The position numbers were made by a program, and so were the translations under genes. 64,000 nt of DNA from Nocardioides euryhalodurans (GTDB lineage Bacteria > Actinomycetota > Actinomycetes > Propionibacteriales > Nocardioidaceae): NCBI RefSeq assembly GCF_004564375.1, contig NZ_CP038267.1, positions 2,358,501-2,422,500 on the forward strand. Direction: 5' to 3'. The notes beneath the pieces are model-generated. The model worked only from the letters and a program-made list of their open reading frames with translations, had not been told where the DNA came from and did no database searches. Below are positions 42,383-51,882 of this stretch, piece after piece (position 1 is the first letter of the stretch; each line of letters starts with the position of its first letter).

Positions 42383-43210
42383 ATGGCCCTGCGGCTCGAC
42401 CACGCCTGGATGCGCAGCCTCCCCGAGCTGCGCTGGCAGCCGGTGGTCAAGCGGGTCACCGTCCGGCTGGGCGACCAGCTGGTCGCCGTCACGGACCACC
42501 CGGTGCTGGTCTTCGAGCCGAAGCGGGTCGTCGCGTCGTACGCCGTCCCGCTGGCCGACCTGCGGGTCGCGCTCGAGCCGGGACCCACCGGCCCGCCCCC
42601 GGACTACCGCCCGGTCGGCTTCGGCGAGGGCGGCCCGCCGCTGCTCGACCCGAGCGTGCCGTTCGCGGTCCACAGCGCGGACGGGGAGCCGGTCCTGGTC
42701 AGGGCCGGGGGCCGGACCGGCGCCGGGTTCCGGCTCAGCGACCCCGTCCTCCACGACCACGTCGTCCTCGACTTCGACGCCTTCGAGTGGTGGGAGGAGG
42801 ACGAGCCGCTGCTCGGCCACGCCCGTGACCCCTACCACCGCATCGACGTGCGACGTTCCTCGCGTCGGGTCCGGATCTCGCACGAGGGAGTCGTCCTCGC
42901 CGAGAGCGCAGAGCCGCGGATGCTCTTCGAGGGCACCTTCCCACTGCCGCGCTACTACCTGCCGCGCGGTGACGTCGTCGCGGACCTGCTCCCGTCGACG
43001 CTCGACACGACCTGCGCCTACAAGGGCCGCGCCACCCACTACGACGTGCGCGCCGGTGACGCGGTGCTGCCCGCCGCCGCCTGGACCTACGAGGACCCGC
43101 TCGACGACGCCCGCGACGTGATCGGCCTGGTCAGCTTCTACCAGGAGCGGCTCGACCTCGAGGTGGACGGCGAGCCGCAGGAGCGGGTCCGGACCCCCTG
43201 GTCGGAGTGA
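42383..43210 (+). CDS. DUF427-domain protein, two tandem copies
   Basis: 275 residues. Seen: two related beta-rich halves. The first has RVTVRLGDQLVAVTDHPVLV; the second RVRISHEGVVLAESAEPRML with the well-conserved TLDTTCAYKGRATHYDVRAG and DVIGLVSFYQERLDLEVDGE. The second half is the canonical DUF427; the first is divergent and lacks the TxCPYKG loop. Cytoplasmic. Function unknown. No ribosome site; ATG follows CACAGT by 6 bases. Confidence 0.8.
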   Translation: MALRLDHAWMRSLPELRWQPVVKRVTVRLGDQLVAVTDHPVLVFEPKRVVASYAVPLADLRVALEPGPTGPPPDYRPVGFGEGGPPLLDPSVPFAVHSADGEPVLVRAGGRTGAGFRLSDPVLHDHVVLDFDAFEWWEEDEPLLGHARDPYHRIDVRRSSRRVRISHEGVVLAESAEPRMLFEGTFPLPRYYLPRGDVVADLLPSTLDTTCAYKGRATHYDVRAGDAVLPAAAWTYEDPLDDARDVIGLVSFYQERLDLEVDGEPQERVRTPWSE

Positions 43211-43214
43211 CCCG

Positions 43215-44591
43215 TCAGTCGGTTCCGGCGATGGCGGCGGCCACCGCCTTCGGGACCTGGGTGTTGAACACCGTGGGGATGATGAAGTTGGCGTTGAGCT
43301 CCTCGTCCTTGACCACGGCGGCGATCGCCTCGGCCGCGCGGAGCAGCATCTCGGTGGTGACGTGGGATGCCCGGGCGTCGAGCAGCCCGCGGAAGACGCC
43401 GGGGAAGGCGAGCACGTTGTTGATCTGGTTGGGGTAGTCGGAGCGGCCGCTGGCGACCACGGCGGCGTACTTCTCCGCCTCGGCGGGGTCCACCTCGGGG
43501 TCCGGGTTGGCCAGCGCGAACACGACCGCGTCGTCGGCCATCTCCTTGATCCACTCCGGCTTCAGCACCCCGGGCGCGCTGACGCCGACGAACACGTCGG
43601 CACCCGCGAGCGCGGCGAGCAGGTCACCGCGGACCTTGCGCGGGTTGGTGCGGGAGGCCAGCTCGGCCTGGGCCGGCGGCAGGGACGCGTCGTCGGACGA
43701 CAGGCAGCCCTGGCGGTCGTAGACCACGACGTCGGCGGCGCCGGCCGCGAGCAGCAGGGTCACGATCGCCGACCCGGCGGCCCCGGCGCCGGAGACCACG
43801 ACCCGCGACTGCGGGAGCGTCTTGCCGACGACGCGCAGCGCGTTGGTCAGCGCAGCCAGCACCACGATGGCGGTGCCGTGCTGGTCGTCGTGGAAGACCG
43901 GGATGTCGAGGCTCTCGCGGAGCCGGCGCTCGATCTCGAAGCAGCGAGGTGCGGCGATGTCCTCGAGGTTGATGCCACCGAAGCCCGGGGCGATCATCTC
44001 GACGGCCTTCACGATCTCGTCGGTGTCCTGGCTGGCCAGGCAGATCGGCCAGGCGTCGATGTCGGCGAACCGCTTGAACAGCGCGGCCTTGCCCTCCATC
44101 ACCGGCAGCGCAGCGCCGGGACCGATGTTGCCGAGGCCGAGCACGGCCGAGCCGTCGGTCACCACGGCGACGCTGTTGCCCTTGACGGTCAGCCGCGACA
44201 CGTCGTCGGGGTTCTCGGCCAGGGCGGCGCTGACCCGTCCCACGCCCGGCGTGTAGGCCATCGAGAGGTCGTCGCGGTTGCGCAGCGGCACCTTCGAGGC
44301 GACCTCGATCTTGCCGCCGATGTGGAGCAGGAAGGTCCGGTCGCTGACCTTGTGGACCTCCACCCCGTCCAGCTTGTCGGCGGCCGCGACCAGCTCCTGG
44401 GAGTGGTCGGCGTCGCTCGCCGAGCAGGTGACGTCGAGCACCAGGCGGTCGTGGCGGGAGTCGACGACGTCGATCGCGGTGACGATCCCGCCGACGGCGG
44501 CGATCGCCGTCGCGACCGATCCCACGATGCCGTGGTCGACGGCCGTGTGGAGCCGCATGGTGATGGAGTACGAGGACGTGGTGGCCGCCAT
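43215..44591 (-). CDS. NAD-dependent malic enzyme with N-terminal ACT domain
   Basis: 458 residues. Seen: an N-terminal ACT-like domain (about residues 1-80), then malic-enzyme domains with [56 protein letters not shown], and the NAD loop [20 protein letters not shown]. Role: oxidative decarboxylation of malate to pyruvate, possibly allosterically controlled through the ACT domain. Start: ATG at 44591 with GGAGG nine bases upstream; GTG at 44600 is alternative but overlaps the ribosome site. Confidence 0.92.
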   Translation of the reverse strand: MAATTSSYSITMRLHTAVDHGIVGSVATAIAAVGGIVTAIDVVDSRHDRLVLDVTCSASDADHSQELVAAADKLDGVEVHKVSDRTFLLHIGGKIEVASKVPLRNRDDLSMAYTPGVGRVSAALAENPDDVSRLTVKGNSVAVVTDGSAVLGLGNIGPGAALPVMEGKAALFKRFADIDAWPICLASQDTDEIVKAVEMIAPGFGGINLEDIAAPRCFEIERRLRESLDIPVFHDDQHGTAIVVLAALTNALRVVGKTLPQSRVVVSGAGAAGSAIVTLLLAAGAADVVVYDRQGCLSSDDASLPPAQAELASRTNPRKVRGDLLAALAGADVFVGVSAPGVLKPEWIKEMADDAVVFALANPDPEVDPAEAEKYAAVVASGRSDYPNQINNVLAFPGVFRGLLDARASHVTTEMLLRAAEAIAAVVKDEELNANFIIPTVFNTQVPKAVAAAIAGTD

Positions 44592-44633
44592 GGCAGCCAC
44601 CCTCCACCGCTGGTCGGGTTACCAGCAAGTCAG

Positions 44634-44639
44634 TAGCGT
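44634..44639 (+). promoter_or_regulatory. -10 box of a leaderless promoter (GNAT gene)
   Basis: TAGCGT, 7 bases before the ATG at 44647; no ribosome site. Confidence 0.45.
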
Positions 44640-44646
44640 CGCTCAC

Positions 44647-44952
44647 ATGTCCACGACCGTGCGTGACCAGACCGAGCAGCACCGCTTCGAGATCCTGGTC
44701 GACGGCGAGCTGGCCGGCTTCGCCGACTACCGGACGCGCCCCGGGCGGATCATCTTCACCCACGCCGAGGTCGACGACGCCTACGAGGGTCAGGGGCTCG
44801 CCTCCGAGCTCGCGCAACAGTCGCTCGACACCGCCCGCGAGCGGGGACTCGCCGTGATCCCGGCCTGTCCGTTCTACGCCGGCTACATCCAGCGGCATCC
44901 GGCCTACGTCGACCTGGTGCCGGAGGACGAGCGTGCGGCGTACGACCTCTGA
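44647..44952 (+). CDS. Small GNAT-like N-acetyltransferase (YjdJ type)
   Basis: 101 residues. Seen: HRFEILVDGELAGFADYRTR, IIFTHAEVDDAYEGQGLASEL with the (Q/R)GxG/A acetyl-CoA loop as EGQGLASEL, and the C-terminal VIPACPFYAGYIQRHPAYVD typical of the single-domain YjdJ family. Acetyl acceptor unknown. Transcribed away from malic enzyme from a leaderless-type promoter. Confidence 0.85.
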   Translation: MSTTVRDQTEQHRFEILVDGELAGFADYRTRPGRIIFTHAEVDDAYEGQGLASELAQQSLDTARERGLAVIPACPFYAGYIQRHPAYVDLVPEDERAAYDL

Positions 44953-44994
44953 CGACGGCGATGAATTCCGGGACCGTGGTCGGTCCACCGTGCC

Positions 44995-45363
44995 ATGAGC
45001 CAATTCCTGCTGTCCGTTCCGCACGACTCCGACGAGGAGCCGACCATGGAGACCATGGGCCCGGCCGAGCTGGAGGCAGCGATGGCTGCCACCGGCGCGA
45101 TCATCGAGGAGCTGACCTCGACCGGCGCCTTCGTCTTCGCGGGAGGCCTGATGCCGCCCTCGAGCGCGATCACCGTCGACAACACCGGTGAGTCGCTCAG
45201 CACCGTCGACGGCCCCTTCGTCGAGGCTCCCGAGTACCTCGGGGGGTTCTGGGTGATCGACGTGGCCGACGAGAAGACCGCCCTCGACTGGGCCGCCCGG
45301 GCGTCGAAGGCCCTCGGGGGCCGGATCGAGGTCCGGGCCTTCCAGGTCCCGCCGGAGGAGTGA
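44995..45363 (+). CDS. YCII-related (DGPF-domain) protein
   Basis: 122 residues. Seen: the DGPF signature VDGPFVEAPEYLGGFWVIDV and the preceding FAGGLMPPSSAITVDNTG strand. Known: members often sit beside ECF sigma-factor genes in actinobacteria; none is present here. The fold is ferredoxin-like with a putative active site. Function unknown. A hairpin lies downstream (45392-45437). Confidence 0.82.
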   Translation: MSQFLLSVPHDSDEEPTMETMGPAELEAAMAATGAIIEELTSTGAFVFAGGLMPPSSAITVDNTGESLSTVDGPFVEAPEYLGGFWVIDVADEKTALDWAARASKALGGRIEVRAFQVPPEE

Positions 45364-45391
45364 CCCGGGCTTCGAGCAGCATCCGGAGCCT

Positions 45392-45437
45392 GTGCCCCGG
45401 GTACGAGTCACCACCCCGTGGCTCGGACCCGGGGCAC
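45392..45437 (+). terminator. Hairpin after the YCII gene
   Basis: Perfect 11-bp inverted repeat GTGCCCCGGGT (45392-45402) / ACCCGGGGCAC (45427-45437), extended by GAG/CTC after a 2-base mismatch, starting 29 bases after the stop. No U-tract. Confidence 0.6.
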
Positions 45438-45490
45438 TGTTCGTGCCGCGACGAGTGCCCTGCGGCGGGCCGATCGAGCAGGGGAGGATC

Positions 45491-45786
45491 ATGGAACCTC
45501 CGGGCTCGGTCGGGAGTCGTCACAGCACCGACCCGAGCGAGGAGTCAGCCCATCGGTCGATGTGGAGTGCCCGGACGGAGCGAGTCCGGCCCCGAGCAAC
45601 CTCCAGGCGATCTGGGACGGCTCGACGGATCCCACGGTGACCGTCGACGTGTGCCTCATCGAGCACGACGACCGGCTGCTGCTGCTCACCAAGGGCGTCC
45701 GCGGCCGCCCGTCCGAGGACACGCTGACGCAGCTGAACAGGACGATGGACAGCCTCCGCCTCCAGCCAGCCGACGAGCCCGTCCGG
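45491..45786 (+). pseudogene. Possible gene remnant with a frameshift and no stop codon
   Basis: The interval 45364-45786 has no intact gene. ATG at 45491 has a good GGGGAGG ribosome site and reads MEPPGSVGSRHSTDPSEESA, after which the frame becomes arginine-rich. Another frame then reads plausibly (VECPDGASPAPSNLQAIWDG ... VCLIEHDDRLLLLTKG ... RTMDSLRLQPADEP) but runs without a stop into the antisense of the DinB gene. This looks like a frameshifted, 3'-truncated gene. Alternatives: a sequencing error or chance. I cannot name the parent family. Confidence 0.35.
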
Positions 45787-46563
45787 CTACGAGCCCTCGC
45801 CCCGGTCGTCCCGGGCCGCAGCCTCGATCGCGTCGAGGTCGCGCACCGCGTAGCGGTGGTGCTCCCACTCCTCGCCGAGGATCACGTGCAGGCAGGAGCG
45901 GGTGGTCTCCGCGTACGCCGGGTCCCACGGGTTCCTCCGCACCGTGTCCAGCTCCTCCGGGCTGACCCCGGCCAGGAAGGCGCGCACCATCGCGACCCGG
46001 TCGGCGCGGGCCGCGAGCACCGCGGCGTACGACGGGACCTCGGTCGTGAGGACCGACGTGTCCAGGCCGTCCTCCTCGGCGCCGTGGCCGGCCAGCCCGA
46101 GGGGGTGGAAGGGCTGGTCCACCTCGAGGACGGCCCGCCCCAGCCACACGTCCGTGGCCAGCACCAGGTGCCGGAGCGTCTGCGCGAAGGACCACTCGCC
46201 GGCCACCGACTCCTCGACCGTGCCCGCCGGCATCGCGGCGACCCGCTCGAGGGTGGCCGCCCAGGTCCGCTCCAGCGCGGCCCACGCGGACCGCAGGCCG
46301 TCCGGGTCGGCGGCACGCCGCTCGGCCCGGCCGGGGAAGCGGCGGTCGAGCTCGGCGTCGATGAGCGGGACGACGTCGACCCCGTTGACCAGCAGCGACC
46401 CGTCGTCGTCGAAGAGCCACGGCGACTCGATGTCCGCGCCCAGCAGGTCGACCCCACGCATCACCACCCCGGAGAGGTCGGCCCCGACGAACCGCGCCCC
46501 CTTCAGGTCGGCGTGGGCGAACTCGGCGCCTCGCAGCGCGTCGGAGCGGGTGAAGGTCGGCAC
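45787..46563 (-). CDS. DinB-type protein with N-terminal pentapeptide repeats
   Basis: 258 residues. Seen: about residues 8-48 form pentapeptide-like repeats (ALRGAEFAHADLKGARFVGA, then DLSGVVMRGVDLLGADI); from about residue 85 a DinB four-helix domain with WSFAQTLRHLVLATDVWLGR and a late HxxxH-like EEWEHHRYAVRDLD. DinB proteins are metal-binding and often mycothiol- or bacillithiol-dependent transferases. Start: GTG at 46563. The combination is unusual but recurs in actinobacteria. Substrate unknown. Confidence 0.78.
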   Translation of the reverse strand: MPTFTRSDALRGAEFAHADLKGARFVGADLSGVVMRGVDLLGADIESPWLFDDDGSLLVNGVDVVPLIDAELDRRFPGRAERRAADPDGLRSAWAALERTWAATLERVAAMPAGTVEESVAGEWSFAQTLRHLVLATDVWLGRAVLEVDQPFHPLGLAGHGAEEDGLDTSVLTTEVPSYAAVLAARADRVAMVRAFLAGVSPEELDTVRRNPWDPAYAETTRSCLHVILGEEWEHHRYAVRDLDAIEAAARDDRGEGS

Positions 46564-46604
46564 GACGCCCAGTGTGCTGCGTCAGGAGGCCGGGAGGGAG
46601 CCGC

Positions 46605-47081
46605 TCAGAGCGCCTTCTCGACCTTTCCCGCGATCTTGGCCGGCTCGGTGGTCGGCGAGAACCGGTCGATCACCTCGCCGTCACGGCCGATCAGGAACTT
46701 GGTGAAGTTCCACTTCACCTTGCCGCCGAGGAGGCCGGACTGCTCCTTCTTCAGCCACTGGAACAGCGGGTGGGCCTCGTCGCCGTTGACGTCGACCTTG
46801 GAGAACAGCGGGAAGGTCACGCCGAAGTTGCGCTCGCAGAACGACGCGATCTCGGCGTCCTCGCCCGGCTCCTGGTTGCCGAACTGGTCGCACGGGAAGC
46901 CGAGCACCGTGAAGCCCCGCTCCGCGTAGGTGTCGTGCAGCTCCTGCAGGCCCTGGTACTGCGGGGTGAAGCCGCACTGGGAGGCCGTGTTGACGACGAG
47001 CACCACGTTGCCCTCGTAGGCGGAGAGGTCGGTGTCGGTGCCGTCGATGCCGGTGGCGGAGAAGTCCCCGAGAGTCGTCAT
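46605..47081 (-). CDS. Glutathione peroxidase-family thiol peroxidase
   Basis: 158 residues. Seen: catalytic Cys (not selenocysteine) in VVNTASQCGFTPQYQGLQEL, Gln and conserved loop GFPCDQFGNQEPG, and the WNFTKFLI motif with catalytic Trp/Asn. Role: reduction of peroxides, most likely using thioredoxin since the bacterium is expected to lack glutathione (inferred). Start: ATG 47081, 6 bases after CAGACT. Soluble, monocistronic. Confidence 0.92.
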   Translation of the reverse strand: MTTLGDFSATGIDGTDTDLSAYEGNVVLVVNTASQCGFTPQYQGLQELHDTYAERGFTVLGFPCDQFGNQEPGEDAEIASFCERNFGVTFPLFSKVDVNGDEAHPLFQWLKKEQSGLLGGKVKWNFTKFLIGRDGEVIDRFSPTTEPAKIAGKVEKAL

Positions 47082-47205
47082 GCCCTGAGTCTGGCAAACA
47101 GGTGGTGGGGCAGGCTGTCCGCGTCCGGGAAACCGGGATCCGACCGGCGGCGCCCACCCCGGACAATCGACGGTCGGACACCCGACGGGAAGGGAGGAGC
47201 GGGCG

Positions 47206-48519
47206 ATGACGGACCCGGTCGTGGACAACCTGGTCGACACCGTGCACGACCAGGCCACGGGTCGTGCGCTCCCGCGCGCGCTGCGGCCGTTCCGCTCGCC
47301 CTCCTACCGCCGGCTGGCCGTCGCGCTGGTCTTCAGCAGCTTCGGGCAGGGCGTGTGGATCATCGGCCTGGTCTGGGAGGTGATCCGGATCGGCGGCGGA
47401 CCGGCCCAGCTGTCGATCGCCTCCACCGCCGGCGCCGTCGGCGTCCTGCTGCCCGCCCTCTTCGCGGGAGTGGTCGCGGACCGGGTGCCGCAGCGGACGA
47501 TCCTGATGGCGGTCTGCGCGCTGGAGCTCGCCGGCGTGGGCGCGATCGCGGTGCTCTCGCTCACCGACCAGACGGCCCTGTGGCACCTCGCCCTCGTCTC
47601 CTTCAGCGCCGGCGCCGCCATGTCGTTCTACTACCCGGCCTACTCCGCGTGGCTGCCCGCGCTGGTCGCCGAGGAGGACCTGCAGGCCGTCAACGGCTTC
47701 GAGGGCATGGTGCGGCCCACGATCGGCCAGGCGCTCGGCCCGGCCGTGGCCGGGGCGGTCGTCGCGGCCGCGTCCCCGGGGGCGGCCGTCGCGGTCGCCG
47801 CCGCGTCGTACGCCGTGAGCCTGGTCGCCCTCGGCTTCGTCCCCCTCACGCCGGTGCGCCGCCAGCTCGACGACGAGCACCGGGGACACCCTCTCCGATC
47901 GGCGCTGCGCGACATGGCGGAGGGGTTCCGCTACATGGTGCGGACCCCGTGGCTGCTGGCGACGCTGGCCTTCGCGTGCCTGATGACCCTGGCCGTGATG
48001 GGGCCGCTCGAGGTGCTGATCCCGTTCCTGCTCAAGGACACGCTCGACGGCGGGCCGGGCGACCACGCGATGGTGCTGGGCGCGTTCGGCCTCGGGGGTG
48101 CCGCCGGGTCGCTGGTGATGGCGTCGATCCGGATGCCGCGGCGCTACCTGACCCTCATGAACCTGCTGTGGGGCGTGTCCTGCCTGCCGTTCCTCGTGAT
48201 GGCCGCCGCCACGGCGGTGTGGATGGTCGTGGCCTCGGCCTTCGTCATGGGTGCGCTCTTCTCCGCCCCGATGGTGATCTGGGGGACGCTCCTCCAGCGA
48301 CGGGTGCCGACCGAGCTGCTCGGCCGCGTCTCCTCGCTCGACTTCTTCGTGTCGCTGGCCCTGATGCCGGTCTCGATGGCCCTGGCCGCGCCCGTGGCCG
48401 ACGCGATCGGGCTGGCAGCCACCTTCACGGTCGCCGGCCTGGTCCCGGTCGCCGCTGCCGTGGTGACCGTGGTGTGGGCTCGGCTCCCGGCGGACGAGGT
48501 GGCGCACCCGCTGCGCTGA
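47206..48519 (+). CDS. MFS transporter (enterobactin-exporter-like family)
   Basis: 437 residues, about 12 helices. Seen: hydrophilic N-terminus then FRSPSYRRLAVALVFSSFGQ, FAGVVADRVPQRTILMAVCA (motif A variant, GxxADRxPQR), and a second-half VPTELLGRVSSLDFFVSLAL motif typical of the MFS_3/EntS-like group. Strong GGGAGGAG ribosome site. Substrate unknown; exporter of small molecules or siderophores is possible. Convergent with galactokinase, 12 bp apart. Confidence 0.85.
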   Translation: MTDPVVDNLVDTVHDQATGRALPRALRPFRSPSYRRLAVALVFSSFGQGVWIIGLVWEVIRIGGGPAQLSIASTAGAVGVLLPALFAGVVADRVPQRTILMAVCALELAGVGAIAVLSLTDQTALWHLALVSFSAGAAMSFYYPAYSAWLPALVAEEDLQAVNGFEGMVRPTIGQALGPAVAGAVVAAASPGAAVAVAAASYAVSLVALGFVPLTPVRRQLDDEHRGHPLRSALRDMAEGFRYMVRTPWLLATLAFACLMTLAVMGPLEVLIPFLLKDTLDGGPGDHAMVLGAFGLGGAAGSLVMASIRMPRRYLTLMNLLWGVSCLPFLVMAAATAVWMVVASAFVMGALFSAPMVIWGTLLQRRVPTELLGRVSSLDFFVSLALMPVSMALAAPVADAIGLAATFTVAGLVPVAAAVVTVVWARLPADEVAHPLR

Positions 48520-48531
48520 GGCAGTGCCCGG

Positions 48532-49686
48532 TCAGGCCACCTCGTGGGCACCGGCGGACGCGGGCGCGGGCAGCACGCCCGGGGCCGGCCAGCCGCGGGC
48601 GGCGAAGCGCTCGCCGACCTGCTCGGCGATGCTCGCGGCCGCGTCGGCGGGCACCAGCGCGATCACCGAGCCACCGAAGCCCCCTCCGGTCATCCGGGCA
48701 CCGAGGGCGCCTCCGTCGACCGCGGTCGCGACCACCTCGTCGAGCTCGGGGCAGGAGATCTCGAAGTCGTCGCGCATCGAGGCGTGGGACTCGGTGAAGA
48801 GCGCTCCCACCCGGCTCCAGTCGTCCTGTTCGAGCGCGGCCACCACCTGCCGCACCCGCTCGATCTCGCTCACCACGTGGCGCGTACGCCGGAGCAGCCG
48901 GTCGTCCCCGAGGCGGTCGAGGTCGGCGAGGGTCGCCTCGCGCAGCGTGGCCAGGCCGAGCCGGTGGGCGGCGGCCTCGCAGTCCTCGCGTCGGGAGCGG
49001 TAGCCGCCGTCGGAGTGGGAGTGCGCGGCCCGGGTGTCGACGACGAGCAGCTCCAGCCCCTCGGACCGTGGCCGCCAGCCGACCTGGCGGGTGGTCCGGT
49101 CGCGGAAGTCGATCAGCAGGGCGTGGCCTTCCCGGCCGAGGAGCGAGGCCGTCTGGTCGAGCCCGCCCGTGGGCGCCCCGGCGATCTCCGCCTCGGCACG
49201 CATGGTCGCGTCGACCAGCGCGTCCCGACCCGGGTCGATGCCCGCCGCGGCGCACATCGCGAGCGCCGCCGAGCAGATCAGCGCCGCCGAGCTCGAGAGG
49301 CCCGAGCCGAGGGGGACGTGGCCGTCGACGACGAGGTCCATGCCGGGCAGCTCGTGGCCGGCCTCGCGCAGCGCCCACGCCACGCCGGCGACGTACGACG
49401 CCCAGCCGTCGACGGTGCCCGGGGCGATGTCCGGCAGCCGCACCTCGACCCGGGCGTCCTGCTGCACGCTCGCCACGGTCAGCAGGTCGTCGTCCCGGCG
49501 GGCGACCGCGGCGTAGGTCGCGTGCGGGAGCGCGATCGGCAGGCAGAGCCCGGCGTTGTAGTCGGTGTGCTCGCCGATCAGGTTCACGCGGCCGGGGGCG
49601 GCGAAGACACCGACCGGGTCGGCCAGCCGCGACGCCAGCGCCTTCGCGACCTCGTTCGGGTCGCCGGGGTCCACGTGCTCGGCCAT
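48532..49686 (-). CDS. galK: Galactokinase
   Basis: 384 residues, full length. Seen: galactokinase signature GRVNLIGEHTDYNAGLCLPI, GHMP ATP loop PLGSGLSSSAALICSAAL, and motif 3 MTGGGFGGSVIALV. Role: ATP-dependent phosphorylation of galactose at C1 (Leloir pathway). Start: ATG 49686, 6 bases after TAGGGT (49693-49698), so it has its own leaderless promoter overlapping the copA stop. galT and galE are not in the window. Confidence 0.95.
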   Translation of the reverse strand: MAEHVDPGDPNEVAKALASRLADPVGVFAAPGRVNLIGEHTDYNAGLCLPIALPHATYAAVARRDDDLLTVASVQQDARVEVRLPDIAPGTVDGWASYVAGVAWALREAGHELPGMDLVVDGHVPLGSGLSSSAALICSAALAMCAAAGIDPGRDALVDATMRAEAEIAGAPTGGLDQTASLLGREGHALLIDFRDRTTRQVGWRPRSEGLELLVVDTRAAHSHSDGGYRSRREDCEAAAHRLGLATLREATLADLDRLGDDRLLRRTRHVVSEIERVRQVVAALEQDDWSRVGALFTESHASMRDDFEISCPELDEVVATAVDGGALGARMTGGGFGGSVIALVPADAAASIAEQVGERFAARGWPAPGVLPAPASAGAHEVA

Positions 49687-49692
49687 GGGCCG

Positions 49693-49698
49693 ACCCTA
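49693..49698 (-). promoter_or_regulatory. -10 box of a leaderless promoter (galK)
   Basis: Minus-strand TAGGGT, 6 bases before the ATG at 49686, overlapping the copA stop at 49696. Confidence 0.45.
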
Positions 49699-51882
49699 GT
49701 GGTCTGCGAGCGGGCGGAAGCGGCGGAGCCGGAGGCTGTTGGACACGACGAAGACCGAGCTGAAGGCCATCGCGGCGCCCGCGATCATCGGGTTGAGCAG
49801 CCCGGCCGCGGCGAGCGGGAGCGCGGCGACGTTGTAGGCGAACGCCCAGAAGAGGTTGCCCTTGATCGTCGCGAGGGTACGTCGGGCGAGCCGGATCGCG
49901 TCGGCCGCGACCCGGAGGTCGCCGCGGACCAGCGTCAGGTCGCTGGCCTCGATCGCGACGTCGGTCCCGGTCCCCATCGCCAGCCCCAGGTCCGCCTGGG
50001 CGAGCGCGGCGGCGTCGTTGATCCCGTCGCCGACCATCGCGACGACCCGACCCTCGTCCTGCAGCCGCTTGACCACGTCGACCTTGTCGGCGGGCAGCAC
50101 CTCCGCGACGACGTCGGCCCCGTCGATGCCGACCTCCGCGGCCACCACCCGCGCGACCGAGCCGTGGTCGCCGGTCAGCAGCATCGGGCGCAGCCCGAGC
50201 TCGCGGAACCGGCGTACGGCCTCGGCGGAGGTGGGCTTCACCTCGTCGGCCACGAACAGCCACCCGCGGACGATCCCGTCCCAGACGACCTCCACGACCG
50301 TCTGCCCGGGCTGCTCGCCCTCGACGTCGCCGGTGGGCCGCCCGACCGCGACCTCGCGCCCCTCGACCCGCCCCGCGACACCGTGGCCGGCCGTGGCACC
50401 GAAGGCGTCGACCTCCGGCAGCACGCCTGCCTCCTCGCGAGCACCCGCAGCGATCGCCCGGCCGATGGGGTGCTCGGACGCGGCCTCGACGGCACCGGCG
50501 AGGCGCAGCACCTCTCCGGCGTCCTCCCCCTCGACGGACACGGTGGCGACCAGCGTCATCACGCCGGTGGTGACGGTGCCGGTCTTGTCGAGCACGACCG
50601 TGTCGACCCGGCGGGTCGACTCCAGCACCTCCGGACCCTTGATCAGGATGCCGAGCTGGGCGCCGCGCCCCGTGCCGACCATGAGCGCGGTGGGCGTCGC
50701 GAGTCCGAGGGCGCACGGGCAGGCGATGATCAGCACCGCCACCGAAGCGGTGAACGCCGCCGACCAGCCGGCGCCGGCCCCGACCCAGAAGCCGAGGGTG
50801 GCCACCGAGAGTGCGATCACGACGGGGACGAAGATCCCGGAGACCCGGTCGGCGAGGCGCTGCACCTCGGCCTTGCCGTTCTGGGCGTCCTCGACCAGCC
50901 GGGCCATCTGGGCCAGCTGGGTGTCGGCGCCGACCCGCGTGGCACGGACGACGAGACGTCCGCCTGCGTTGACGGTCGCGCCCACGACGGCGTCGCCGGG
51001 ACCGACCTCGACGGGCACGGACTCCCCCGTGAGCATCGACTCGTCGACCGCCGAGCTCCCCTGCTCGACCTCCCCGTCGGTGGCGATCTTCTCGCCGGGC
51101 CGGACCACGAAGAGCATCCCCACGGCGAGCTGCTCGGTCGGGACCTGCACCTCGACCCCGTCGCGGAGCACCGCGACGTCGCGGGCGCCCAGCTCGAGCA
51201 GGGCCCGCAGCGCCGCACCGGCCCGTCGCTTCGACCTGGCCTCGAACCACCGCCCGGCGAGGATGAACGTCGTGACGCCCGCGGCCGCCTCGAGGTAGAT
51301 GTTGCCGGCGCCGTCGGTGCGCTCGACGGTGAGCTCGAACGGGTGGGTCATGCCGGGCTCGCCGGCCGTCCCGAGGAAGAGCGCGTAGACCGACCAGCCG
51401 AGCGCCGCCAGGGTCCCCACCGACACCAGCGTGTCCATGGTCGTCGTCCCGTGGCGCAGGTTGAGCCAGGCAGCCCGGTGGAAGGGCCAGGCCCCCCACA
51501 GCACGACGGGGGCGGCCAGCGTGAGCGAGAGCCACTGCCAATAGGTGAACTGCCAGGCCGGCACCATCGCGAGCGCGACGACCGGGACGCTGAGCACGAG
51601 GGAGACCAGCGTTCGCCGGCGCAGCGCGTCGGCAGGGTCCTCGACGACCGGTCCGGGCTGCTCGTCGGCGGGACGCGGCAGCGCCGCTGCGTACCCGGCC
51701 TGCTCCACGGTCTCGACGAGCTGCTCCGGCGTGACCGTCCCCGGATAGGTCACCTTGGCCTTCTCGGTCGCGTAGTTGACCGTCGCCACGACCCCGTCGA
51801 GCTTGTTGAGCTTGCGCTCGATCCGGTTCGCGCAGGACGCGCAGGTCATGCCGCTGATGGCGAGCTCGATGTCAGTGGTCAT
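49696..51882 (-). CDS. copA: Copper-translocating P1B-type ATPase
   Basis: 728 residues. Seen: N-terminal heavy-metal domain [20 protein letters not shown], membrane CPC in [20 protein letters not shown], phosphorylation site DKTGT, hinge [20 protein letters not shown], and the late [20 protein letters not shown] with [15 protein letters not shown], all P1B-1 Cu+-ATPase features. Role: exports Cu(I) from the cytoplasm. Start: ATG 51882, overlapping the 3' end of the His-rich protein gene. Last gene of the csoR-copZ operon. Confidence 0.95.
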   Translation of the reverse strand: MTTDIELAISGMTCASCANRIERKLNKLDGVVATVNYATEKAKVTYPGTVTPEQLVETVEQAGYAAALPRPADEQPGPVVEDPADALRRRTLVSLVLSVPVVALAMVPAWQFTYWQWLSLTLAAPVVLWGAWPFHRAAWLNLRHGTTTMDTLVSVGTLAALGWSVYALFLGTAGEPGMTHPFELTVERTDGAGNIYLEAAAGVTTFILAGRWFEARSKRRAGAALRALLELGARDVAVLRDGVEVQVPTEQLAVGMLFVVRPGEKIATDGEVEQGSSAVDESMLTGESVPVEVGPGDAVVGATVNAGGRLVVRATRVGADTQLAQMARLVEDAQNGKAEVQRLADRVSGIFVPVVIALSVATLGFWVGAGAGWSAAFTASVAVLIIACPCALGLATPTALMVGTGRGAQLGILIKGPEVLESTRRVDTVVLDKTGTVTTGVMTLVATVSVEGEDAGEVLRLAGAVEAASEHPIGRAIAAGAREEAGVLPEVDAFGATAGHGVAGRVEGREVAVGRPTGDVEGEQPGQTVVEVVWDGIVRGWLFVADEVKPTSAEAVRRFRELGLRPMLLTGDHGSVARVVAAEVGIDGADVVAEVLPADKVDVVKRLQDEGRVVAMVGDGINDAAALAQADLGLAMGTGTDVAIEASDLTLVRGDLRVAADAIRLARRTLATIKGNLFWAFAYNVAALPLAAAGLLNPMIAGAAMAFSSVFVVSNSLRLRRFRPLADH

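Noticed and set aside
44995..45490. ECF sigma factor expected next to the YCII gene
   Set aside because: No sigma-70 domain is readable on either strand downstream; only a hairpin and a possible gene remnant.
46605..47081. Selenocysteine in glutathione peroxidase
   Set aside because: The catalytic position is a cysteine codon; no in-frame TGA or SECIS requirement.
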